In this document: positions 1 through 5,439 of the stretch, in pieces
Layout: each line of letters begins with the position of its first letter
Numbering within the stretch: the first letter of the stretch is position 1
Origin: CALAED01 sp937891035
GTDB lineage: Bacteria > Actinomycetota > Actinomycetes > Streptosporangiales > Streptosporangiaceae
Assembly (NCBI GenBank): GCA_035642125.1
Contig: DASQSZ010000418.1
Location: 1 to 5,526, forward strand
Length of the DNA stretch: 5,526 nucleotides
Direction of reading: 5' to 3'
Position numbers and translations under genes: made by a program
The notes under the pieces: model-generated
What the model was told of the DNA's origin: nothing
The model's input: only the letters and a program-made list of their open reading frames with translations
The model's database searches: none

Positions 1-170
1 GCCTGAGCGAGTCTTCCCGCCGACAGCCGCGCCGCCATCGCGCACAGGCCGGCGGCGAGCGCGACGGCCAGCGCCGCCGCCGAGCCGCCGCCCGGGTCCG
101 GCCGGTCGGCCGACAGCTCCTCCAGGAACCGGCCAACCGGCATGTCCAGGTAGGAGTTCGGCTCACTCAC
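1..170 (-). CDS. fchA: Cyclodeaminase / methenyl-THF cyclohydrolase family protein, 5' part only
   Basis: Only the first 56 codons are visible; the gene runs off the left edge. Translation from the GTG at 170 gives an N-terminus with the helix FLEELSADRP followed by DPGGGSAAALAVAL at residues 25-38. The PGGGS turn (26-30) and the Ala-rich helix after it are typical of the formiminotransferase-cyclodeaminase C-terminal family, which includes stand-alone bacterial FchA. Known members interconvert 5,10-methenyl-THF and 10-formyl-THF, or deaminate formimino-THF, in the cytoplasm. The preceding gene is fhs, which makes 10-formyl-THF, so the cyclohydrolase role fits better (inference). The start is chosen for the purine run GGGGGAG at 180-174, although the spacing is short at 3 nt. 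An in-frame ATG at 143 (residue 10) is the alternative. A cyclodeaminase acting in histidine breakdown cannot be excluded from this fragment. Confidence 0.75.
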   Translation of the reverse strand, partial: MSEPNSYLDMPVGRFLEELSADRPDPGGGSAAALAVALAAGLCAMAARLSAGRLAQ

Positions 171-210
171 CGTCTCCCCCGTCCGCGCTCAGCGGGCCGC
201 GGCCGCCCGC

Positions 211-254
211 ACCGCTCATCACGCCGCTCCGGACCGCTCATCACGCCGCTCCGG
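211..254. repeat. 22-bp perfect tandem duplication upstream of fchA
   Basis: Two identical 22-bp units lie at 211-232 and 233-254, and the next five bases (255-259) start a third copy. Read on the minus strand, each unit contains GGAG, a 7-nt spacer and then GTGATGAGC, that is a Shine-Dalgarno-like element, an ATG and a TGATG overlap. The duplication ends about 40 nt upstream of the fchA start. It lies in the 159-nt spacer between fhs and fchA and is not in frame with fchA. The function is unknown; replication slippage in GC-rich DNA is the simplest origin. Confidence 0.9.
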
Positions 255-275
255 ACCGCGCCGCACCCGCCACGC

Positions 276-289
276 GCGGCGCGCGCCGC
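276..289. repeat. 14-bp perfect palindrome in fhs-fchA spacer
   Basis: GCGGCGCGCGCCGC is its own reverse complement. It lies about 40 nt beyond the fhs stop codon. No T-run follows on the minus strand, so it does not look like an intrinsic terminator. In DNA of this GC content such a palindrome can arise by chance. Confidence 0.5.
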
Positions 290-329
290 ATTCCCACATA
301 CCCTCCATGCCCGCCGCCCTGCCGCCCGG

Positions 330-2030
330 TCACGACAGGCCGACCACCTGGCCGTCGGCGTCGATGTCGATGCGGGTGGCGGCCGAGTTGGCCGCCAGGC
401 CGGGCATGGTCCGCATGTCCCCGCAGATCGGATAAATGAACCCCGCGCCGACCGAGGCACGCACTTCGTTCACCGGCAGCCGGTGGCCGGTCGGCGCGCC
501 CTTGAGCTTCGGATCGGCCGACAGCGACAGCTGGGTCTTGGCGACGCACACCGGCAGCTCGCCGAACCCGTTGCGCTCGAACGCCGCGAGCTGTTCGGCC
601 GCCTTGGACGAGTAGTCCACGCCGTCCGCGCCGTATACGCGCTTGGCGATCGTCTCGATCTTCTCGCGGAGGGAGGCCGTCACCGGGTAGAGGAAGCGGA
701 ACCCCCCGGGCTGCTCCTCGGCCGCCTCGGCGACGGCTTCGGCGAGTTCGGTGGCGCCGCGGCCGCCTTCGGTGAAATGCCGGCACACCGCCGACCGGAC
801 TCCCATCTCCTCGGCGACCGCCCTGATCTCGGCATGCTCGGACTCGAAGTCCTCCGGCATCGCGTTGATCGCGACTACCGGGGTGACCCCGTGCAGCCGG
901 ACGTTTTCTACCTGTTTGCGGAGGTTCGCGGCGCCCGCCGCCACATCCGCCGGGTTCTCTTCCAGCAGCGCCGGCGGGAGTGGCTTGCCGGCGACGATAC
1001 GGTGCCGGCCGGAGTGCGCCTTGAGCGCGCGTACGGTGGCGACCACGACGGCCGCGTCCGGAACGAGACCGGAGACCCGGCACTTGATGTTGAAGAAGCG
1101 TTCGGCGCCCATGTCGGCGCCGAATCCCGCCTCGGTGATGAGGAAGTCCCCGGTATGGATACCGATGAGATCGGCGACCACCGATGAGTTGCCGTGCGCG
1201 ATGTTGCCGAATGGGCCGGCGTGCACGAGCACCGGCGTGTTCTCCAGCGTCTGCAGCAGGTTCGGCTTGATCGCCTCGCGCAGCATCACGGTCATCGCCC
1301 CGGCCGCCTGAAGCTGCTCGGCGGTCACCGGCTCACCCGACTTGGTGTAGCCGACCACGATCCGGCCGAGTCGGGCGCGCATGTCCTGCAGCGAGACGGA
1401 CAACGCCAGGATCGCCATCGCCTCCGAGGCGGCGGTGATGTCGAACCCGCTTTGCCGTGGGACTCCGTCGGCGGCCGCGCCGAGGCCGACGACGACGTTG
1501 CGCAGCGCCCGGTCGTTGACGTCGAGCACCCTGCGCCAGCTGATGTTGTGCGGGTCGATGCCCAGCGCGTTGCCCTGGTACAGATGAGCGTCGATCATCG
1601 CGGCGAGCTGGTTGTGCGCCGCGGTCACCGCGTGCATGTCACCGGTCAGGTGCAGGTTGAGCGTCTCGAACGGCACCGCCTGGCTGTACCCGCCGCCGGC
1701 GGCGCCGCCCTTGATCCCGAACGTCGGGCCCATCGAGGCCTGCCGAATCGCGACCGTTGCGCGCCTGCCGATGTGGCGCATCGCCTGGCCGAGACCGACC
1801 GTCGTAGTCGTCTTTCCCTCACCCAGCGGCGTCGGGGTGATCGCGGTGACCACCACATAGCGGGCCTTGGGCCGGTCGGCCAGCTCCTCCATGGCGGCGA
1901 GCCCGATCTTGGCGACGTGTTCGCCGTACGGTTCGATCAGCCAGGGCGGTACGCCGATGTCGGCCCCGATCTCGGCCACCGGCTTGAGCTTGGCCTGCCG
2001 CGCGATCTCCAGCGCACTGGGCATCGCCAT
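330..2030 (-). CDS. fhs: Formate-tetrahydrofolate ligase (10-formyl-THF synthetase)
   Basis: Fhs joins formate to tetrahydrofolate with ATP hydrolysis, giving 10-formyl-THF in the cytoplasm. The 566-aa product is full length for the family (about 555-560 aa in stand-alone bacterial enzymes). Visible motifs are the nucleotide loop TPLGEGKT at 67-74, RQASMGPTFG at 96-105, the signature GIKGGAAGGGYSQ at 105-117, VATVRALKAHSG in the second half, and a C-terminal VGAGFIYPICGDMRTMPGL. The start at 2030 is supported by GAGGGG at 2042-2037, 6 nt upstream. ATG at 2024 would be 12 nt from it. The reading frame stays open to 2372, but between the in-frame ATG at 2102 and the chosen start, 10 of 24 codons end in A or T, unlike the GC-ending gene body, so the extension looks untranslated. 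The fchA-like gene follows after 159 nt. The identification is very secure. Confidence 0.98.
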   Translation of the reverse strand: MAMPSALEIARQAKLKPVAEIGADIGVPPWLIEPYGEHVAKIGLAAMEELADRPKARYVVVTAITPTPLGEGKTTTTVGLGQAMRHIGRRATVAIRQASMGPTFGIKGGAAGGGYSQAVPFETLNLHLTGDMHAVTAAHNQLAAMIDAHLYQGNALGIDPHNISWRRVLDVNDRALRNVVVGLGAAADGVPRQSGFDITAASEAMAILALSVSLQDMRARLGRIVVGYTKSGEPVTAEQLQAAGAMTVMLREAIKPNLLQTLENTPVLVHAGPFGNIAHGNSSVVADLIGIHTGDFLITEAGFGADMGAERFFNIKCRVSGLVPDAAVVVATVRALKAHSGRHRIVAGKPLPPALLEENPADVAAGAANLRKQVENVRLHGVTPVVAINAMPEDFESEHAEIRAVAEEMGVRSAVCRHFTEGGRGATELAEAVAEAAEEQPGGFRFLYPVTASLREKIETIAKRVYGADGVDYSSKAAEQLAAFERNGFGELPVCVAKTQLSLSADPKLKGAPTGHRLPVNEVRASVGAGFIYPICGDMRTMPGLAANSAATRIDIDADGQVVGLS

Positions 2031-2036
2031 ATCCGT

Positions 2037-2042
2037 CCCCTC
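2037..2042 (-). promoter_or_regulatory. Ribosome binding site deciding the fhs start
   Basis: GAGGGG on the minus strand lies 6 nt before the ATG at 2030. It favours that ATG over the second one at 2024 and over the upstream in-frame ATGs at 2102, 2132 and 2144. The ATG at 2102 has no comparable purine run before it. Confidence 0.7.
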
Positions 2043-2158
2043 TGTCCCTCTTGCCCGCGGTGTTTCCGCGCTCCCGGCTTGACGTTCCTCATGGGCGTCC
2101 ATGCCGCTGGCCAATATCGTCGCGCTCGCCATGGCGGTACGCATGGTGCGAACGCCCA

Positions 2159-2185
2159 ATAATGCGGTGCTGGAACGCAGTCGAA
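2159..2185 (-). promoter_or_regulatory. Possible weak sigma70-type promoter before fhs
   Basis: On the minus strand TTCGAC (2185-2180) and CATTAT (2164-2159) are separated by 15 nt. The -10-like hexamer matches TATAAT at 4 of 6 positions and is one of the few AT-rich spots in this spacer. The -35 match and the short spacing are both poor. If real, fhs could be transcribed apart from the upstream monooxygenase, starting about 120 nt before its ATG. This is a tentative call from sequence only. Confidence 0.2.
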
Positions 2186-2224
2186 CCCCAGGCGCGCGAT
2201 GTCCGCGCCTCGTCCGCGCCCGCC

Positions 2225-2245
2225 TCACGCGTTCGACCGCGCCAT
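2225..2245 (-). CDS. Six-residue mini-ORF with perfect Shine-Dalgarno, upstream of fhs
   Basis: ATG at 2245 opens a reading frame encoding MARSNA and ends at TGA (2227-2225). It is preceded by a consensus AGGAGG (2259-2254) at an ideal 8-nt spacing, the best ribosome binding site in the window. It starts 56 nt beyond the monooxygenase stop and ends 194 nt before the fhs start. It could be a leader peptide, the remnant of a lost gene whose initiation region survived, or chance. There is no run of one amino acid as in classical attenuators. The SD and ORF are seen directly; translation is not shown. Confidence 0.3.
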   Translation of the reverse strand: MARSNA

Positions 2246-2253
2246 TTGATCGC

Positions 2254-2259
2254 CCTCCT
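2254..2259 (-). promoter_or_regulatory. Consensus AGGAGG ribosome binding site of the mini-ORF
   Basis: AGGAGG on the minus strand is followed by GCGATCAA and then ATG at 2245. The adjoining CCCCAGG (2263-2257), which includes the first AGG, is exactly complementary to CCTGGGG at 2192-2186 further along the same transcript. The two could pair and partly cover the site. Confidence 0.45.
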
Positions 2260-2301
2260 GGGGGCGGTGAGCAGCGGTCCCCGGACAGTGGACGGGCGGC
2301 C

Positions 2302-3531
2302 TCAGGCCAAGGTCGCGTCGGGTTCCGGCTGGACGACGGTGGCGTCGTGCTCGTAGATCCACGCGACGGCATCGAACGACCAGTCCGTCGCTCCCGCGGC
2401 CATCCGTGCGTCGCGTTCGCGTTGCTCCGAGCCGTCGGGCAGGTGGAAGCGGGTCTTGTTGGTCGCGGACATCGACTGGAGGCGGGACGCGCGCGGGATC
2501 CGGGCCATCTCGTACCGGCGCAGCGCCGCGGCGACGTCGGGCACCCCGGCCACGGACGGGCAGGCGGCCAGACAGGCGGCGAGCGTCGCCCCGTCCTCGA
2601 TCGCCTGCGCGGCGCCCTGCGCCATGAACGGCAGCATCGGATGGCAGGCGTCGCCGAGGAGCGTCACCCGCCCGGCGGACCAGCGCTCGAGCGGGGCGCG
2701 GTCGAACAGGGCCCAGATGAACGTCTCGTCCACCGCCTCGATGATCGCGCGCACCTGCGGATGCCAGCCGGCGAACGCCGCGAGCGCGTCGGCGACGGAG
2801 CCGCGATCGGTCCACGACTCGCGTGTCCAGGTGCTTTGTTCGATGACCGCCACGAAGTTGACCAGCCGGCCGCCGGACACGAAATAGTGCACAAAATGCC
2901 GGCCCGGGCCCATCCACACCTGCGAGGTGACCTCGAGCCCGAGGGCGTTCAGCCGTTCGGCCGGAACCAGGCCGCGATAGGCGGCGCACCCGGTGAAGCG
3001 GGGGTGTTCGGGCCCGAACAACTCCTCGCGGACCAGCGACCGGATGCCGTCGGCGCCCACCAGCAGGTCGACCTCGACGCTCGCGCCGTTCGCGAACCGC
3101 GCCTCGACGCGATCGCCGTGGTCCGTCAGGCCGGTCAGCCGGTGCCCGAGGTGCACTCGGCCGGCCGGCACCTCGCCGGCCAGCGCGGCGAGCAGATCGG
3201 CGCGATGCATCTGGTAGTGCGGAAAGCCGAACGTCGCCTCGAGCGGCTCGGCGAGCGGCGACCGCAGCAGCGTACGGCCGTCGTCCCAGCGGCGCTGGTG
3301 CCACGCGACCGGCTTCACCCCCGTTCTCGCCAGCTCGTCCGCGAGCCCGAGCCCGTGCAGCACGCGCGCGGCGTTCGGGCTGACCTGGACGCCGGCGCCG
3401 ACCTCGCCGAGCGCCTGGGCCTGCTCGTACACGTGGACCTCGATGCCGCGGCGCAGCAGCGACAACGCCGCGGTGAGCCCGCCGACCCCGCCGCCGACGA
3501 TGCCGACCGAGATGGGCCGGGCCCGGCCCAT
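2302..3531 (-). CDS. FAD-dependent aromatic-type monooxygenase (salicylate / 3-hydroxybenzoate hydroxylase-like)
   Basis: This is a class A flavoprotein hydroxylase: it uses NAD(P)H and O2 to hydroxylate a substrate that is usually an aromatic acid. Numbered from the ATG at 3531 (409 aa), it has the Rossmann motif GGGVGG (13-18) with the acidic E36 closing strand 2, HRADLL (109-114), GADGIRS (159-165), and the FAD motif GDACHPMLPFMAQGA (293-307). RHFVHYF at 211-217 holds histidines and a tyrosine where relatives such as 6-hydroxynicotinate 3-monooxygenase carry active-site residues. The length is usual for the family. The substrate cannot be read from the sequence; salicylate, 3-hydroxybenzoate and hydroxynicotinate are candidates. 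The start is uncertain. ATG 3531 lies just before the FAD fold, as in relatives, but has no clear ribosome site. A GTG at 3693 would add 54 residues and overlap the MBL gene by 47 nt. Confidence 0.85.
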   Translation of the reverse strand: MGRARPISVGIVGGGVGGLTAALSLLRRGIEVHVYEQAQALGEVGAGVQVSPNAARVLHGLGLADELARTGVKPVAWHQRRWDDGRTLLRSPLAEPLEATFGFPHYQMHRADLLAALAGEVPAGRVHLGHRLTGLTDHGDRVEARFANGASVEVDLLVGADGIRSLVREELFGPEHPRFTGCAAYRGLVPAERLNALGLEVTSQVWMGPGRHFVHYFVSGGRLVNFVAVIEQSTWTRESWTDRGSVADALAAFAGWHPQVRAIIEAVDETFIWALFDRAPLERWSAGRVTLLGDACHPMLPFMAQGAAQAIEDGATLAACLAACPSVAGVPDVAAALRRYEMARIPRASRLQSMSATNKTRFHLPDGSEQRERDARMAAGATDWSFDAVAWIYEHDATVVQPEPDATLA

Positions 3532-3540
3532 CTCGGCGGC

Positions 3541-3588
3541 GGCGTCATCGGAGGCGTCATCGGGGTCGTGAGCGGCGTCGTGAGCGGC
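3541..3588. repeat. Two back-to-back 12-bp tandem repeat pairs before the monooxygenase
   Basis: On the plus strand, 3541-3552 and 3553-3564 are copies of GGCGTCATCGGA/G differing at the last base. They are followed directly by two identical copies of GTCGTGAGCGGC (3565-3576 and 3577-3588). All units are 12 bp, so any protein reading across them keeps its frame. In the monooxygenase frame they encode a low-complexity Ala/His/Asp stretch with AAHDAAHD and DDASDD. CGATGAC at 3588-3594 is complementary to both GTCATCG copies (3544-3550 and 3556-3562), so a hairpin is possible. The repeats lie in the 115-nt interval between the MBL stop and the monooxygenase ATG. Confidence 0.85.
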
Positions 3589-3646
3589 GATGACCCCCGG
3601 CCTCCCCTCGTCCCGTTTCGTCCTCTCGTCCTGCGCGGCGGCCTCG

Positions 3647-4276
3647 TCAGTGGCCGCGGGCGATCCACTCTTCCAGATGCGGCGATTCCGCACCTACCTG
3701 GGTGGAATCGCCGTGGCCGGTCCGTACGGTGGTCGCGGGCGGAAGGGTCAGCAGCCGCCCGCGGATCGAGGCGATGATGGTGTCGAAGTCCGAGTACGAC
3801 CGGCCCGTCGCGCCCGGTCCGCCCGAAAACAGGGTGTCGCCGGTGAAGACGGTTTCGAGTTCGGGCGCGTACAGGCACACCGCCCCGGGGGCGTGCCCCG
3901 GGGTGTGCAGGACGCGCAGCGCGGTGCCGGCCACGACGATCTCGGCCCCGTCGGCGAGCGATCCGTCGGGCGCGCGGCCGGGATAGACCATGTCCCACAG
4001 GACCTGGTCGGCCGGGTGCACCAGGATCTTCGCGCCCGCGCGGTCGGCCACCGCGGCGGCCGCGTTGATGTGATCGTTGTGCGCGTGCGTGCAGACGATG
4101 CCGGCGAGTCGCCGGTCGCCAACCGCGGCGAGCACGGAGTCGGCATCGTGGGCGGCATCGATGACCACCACCTCGCTGTCGTCGCCCACCAGCCAGACGT
4201 TGTTGTCGACGTCCCAGGTGCCGCCGTCGAGCGTGAACTGCCCCGACGTGACGATGTGATCGATCTTGGCCGTCAA
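3647..4276 (-). CDS. MBL-fold metallo-hydrolase, probable S-formylmycothiol hydrolase
   Basis: This 209-aa single-domain protein has the full metallo-beta-lactamase metal set: H64-A-H66-N-D68-H69 (HxHxDH), H128 in HTPGHAPG, D147 in TGDTLF and H188 in TGHGD, so a two-metal active site like glyoxalase II is expected. GGPGATGRSYSDF at 152-164 is, from memory, shared with the mycobacterial MBL protein beside mscR (Rv2260). Because it partners MscR, the likely reaction is hydrolysis of S-formylmycothiol to formate and mycothiol, the job that an unrelated esterase does in glutathione users (inference from context). Another mycothiol thioester could be the substrate. The start is TTG at 4276, sharing bases with the mscR TGA (TTGA). 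No ATG or GTG fits the N-terminus better, so translational coupling to mscR is likely. The protein ends in ARGH at 206-209. Confidence 0.85.
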   Translation of the reverse strand: MTAKIDHIVTSGQFTLDGGTWDVDNNVWLVGDDSEVVVIDAAHDADSVLAAVGDRRLAGIVCTHAHNDHINAAAAVADRAGAKILVHPADQVLWDMVYPGRAPDGSLADGAEIVVAGTALRVLHTPGHAPGAVCLYAPELETVFTGDTLFSGGPGATGRSYSDFDTIIASIRGRLLTLPPATTVRTGHGDSTQVGAESPHLEEWIARGH

Positions 4277-5358
4277 AGCAGCACCACCGAGCGAAGCACC
4301 TCGCCCTTATGCATCTTGTCGAACGCAGCCTCCACGTCGTCGAGACCGATCGTTTCCGAGACGAAGCCGTCCAGGTCCAGCCTGCCCTGCAGGTAGAGGT
4401 CGATCAGCAGGGGGAAGTCGCGCGAGGGCAGGCAGTCGCCGTACCACGAGGACTTCAGCGCGCCGCCGCGCCCGAAGAAGTCGAGCAACGGCAGGTCGAT
4501 CCGCATGTCCGGCGTGGGGACTCCGACCAAGACGACCGTGCCGGCCAGGTCGCGGGCGTAGAAGGCCTGCTCGTATGTTTCGGGCCGGCCCACGGCCTCG
4601 ACCACGACGTCGGCGCCATTGCCGCCGGTGAGCGACCGGATCGCCTCGATCGGGTCGGTCGCCGTCGAGTTGATCGTGTTGGTCGCGCCGAACCGCTTGG
4701 CCCACTCGAGCTTGCGGTCGTCGATGTCCACAGCGATGATCTTGGCCGCGCCGGCCAGCCGGGCGCCGGCGATGGCGGCGTTACCCACGCCCCCGCAGCC
4801 GATCACCGCGACCGCGTCGCCGCGGGTGACCCCGCCGGTGTTGATCGCCGCGCCCAGGCCGGCCATGACACCGCAGCCGAGCAGGCCGGCGGCGGCCGGG
4901 CTGGCGGCCGGATCGACCTTGGTGCACTGCCCGGCGGCCACCAAGGTCAGTTCGGCGAACGCCCCGATGCCGAGCGCGGGAGACAGTTCGGTGCCGTCGG
5001 CGAGGGTCATCTTCTGGACGGCGTTGTGCGTGGCGAAGCAGTACCACGGACGGCCACGCGCGCAGGCCCGGCACTGCCCGCAGACCGCCCGCCAGTTGAG
5101 GATCACGAAGTCGCCGACCGCCACCTCGGTCACGCCCTCGCCCACCGCCTCGACCACGCCCGCCGCCTCGTGGCCGAGCAGGAAGGGGAAGTCATCGTTG
5201 ATGCCGCCCTCGCGATAGTGCAGGTCGGTGTGGCAGACCCCGCACGCCTGCACCTTCACCAATGCCTCCCCCGCTCCGGGGTCGGGCACGTGCACCGACT
5301 CGACCGAGACCGGCGCGCCCTTCGCGCGCGCGACCACACCGCGAACCACGTGAGCCAT
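4273..5358 (-). CDS. mscR: S-(hydroxymethyl)mycothiol dehydrogenase (S-nitrosomycothiol reductase)
   Basis: A zinc-dependent medium-chain alcohol dehydrogenase that oxidises S-hydroxymethylmycothiol, the adduct of formaldehyde and mycothiol, to S-formylmycothiol with NAD+. Known homologues also reduce S-nitrosomycothiol. The 361 aa equal the length I recall for the M. tuberculosis protein (Rv2259), and it matches closely throughout. Catalytic zinc ligands are C42 (in CGVCHTD), H63 (in GHEAAG) and C162 (in LLGCGVMAG). Structural zinc ligands are C93, C96, C99 and C107. The NAD fold has GCGGVG (187-192) and D211 ending the next strand. The strings YREGGIND, NWRAVCGQCRAC and SSWYGDCLPS are hallmarks of the subfamily. 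The start at 5358 is set by homology and by GAGAGG (5370-5365) 6 nt upstream. The frame is open to the right edge, but the 56 extra codons resemble no ADH N-terminus. The gene overlaps the MBL start by 4 nt. Confidence 0.97.
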   Translation of the reverse strand: MAHVVRGVVARAKGAPVSVESVHVPDPGAGEALVKVQACGVCHTDLHYREGGINDDFPFLLGHEAAGVVEAVGEGVTEVAVGDFVILNWRAVCGQCRACARGRPWYCFATHNAVQKMTLADGTELSPALGIGAFAELTLVAAGQCTKVDPAASPAAAGLLGCGVMAGLGAAINTGGVTRGDAVAVIGCGGVGNAAIAGARLAGAAKIIAVDIDDRKLEWAKRFGATNTINSTATDPIEAIRSLTGGNGADVVVEAVGRPETYEQAFYARDLAGTVVLVGVPTPDMRIDLPLLDFFGRGGALKSSWYGDCLPSRDFPLLIDLYLQGRLDLDGFVSETIGLDDVEAAFDKMHKGEVLRSVVLL

Positions 5359-5364
5359 GCCATT

Positions 5365-5370
5365 CCTCTC
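5365..5370 (-). promoter_or_regulatory. Ribosome binding site of mscR
   Basis: GAGAGG on the minus strand, 6 nt before ATG 5358, fixes the start that also matches the family N-terminus. Confidence 0.7.
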
Positions 5371-5404
5371 CCGCTTACGCACCTGCTCGTGCACCGACCA
5401 GCCG

Positions 5405-5410
5405 ACTCTA
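5405..5410 (-). promoter_or_regulatory. Possible -10 element for mscR
   Basis: TAGAGT on the minus strand matches TATAAT at 4 of 6 positions and is part of the AT-richest patch (AATAGAGT) upstream of mscR. The position where a -35 would lie is occupied by the palindrome and resembles no TTGACA. The call is tentative. Confidence 0.3.
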
Positions 5411-5416
5411 TTCCGC

Positions 5417-5439
5417 GCCGCCGCGACGGTCGCGGCGGC
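5417..5439. promoter_or_regulatory. 23-bp near-perfect palindrome, candidate operator of mscR operon
   Basis: Arms GCCGCCGCGAC and GTCGCGGCGGC (11 bp each, fully complementary) flank a single G at 5428. The element lies 59-81 nt upstream of the mscR start and directly behind the -10-like TAGAGT, where a dimeric repressor could block RNA polymerase. As RNA it could fold into a 9-bp stem with a 5-nt loop, but no T-run follows on either side, which argues against an intrinsic terminator. The regulator is unknown. Confidence 0.5.

Noticed and set aside
211..254. CRISPR-like or transposon-end repeat
   Set aside because: There are only two directly abutting units with no spacers, no transposase gene and no inverted termini.
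171..329. Intrinsic terminator between fhs and fchA
   Set aside because: The palindrome at 276-289 has no following T-run on the minus strand, and the next gene is functionally linked, so read-through is more likely.
241..2162. Long open frames overlapping fhs on both strands (for example 483-1187 and 1194-2162 plus, 241-1083 minus)
   Set aside because: All overlap the secure fhs reading frame and show only low-complexity composition without motifs.
2031..2301. Tetrahydrofolate riboswitch before fhs
   Set aside because: I looked because fhs is a folate gene, but I see no recognisable conserved core of that riboswitch, and its known distribution is mainly Firmicutes. A covariance-model search would decide.
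2031..2372. N-terminal extension of fhs using upstream ATGs
   Set aside because: Codon third positions are far less GC-rich than in the gene, no Shine-Dalgarno precedes ATG 2102, and Fhs proteins normally begin near MAMPSALEIA.
2101..3777. 558-codon open frame on the plus strand
   Set aside because: It lies antisense to the monooxygenase and its flanks. The translation is Arg/Gly/Pro/Ala-rich with no recognisable motif, while the minus strand carries clear FAD-hydroxylase motifs. This is typical antisense openness in high-GC DNA.
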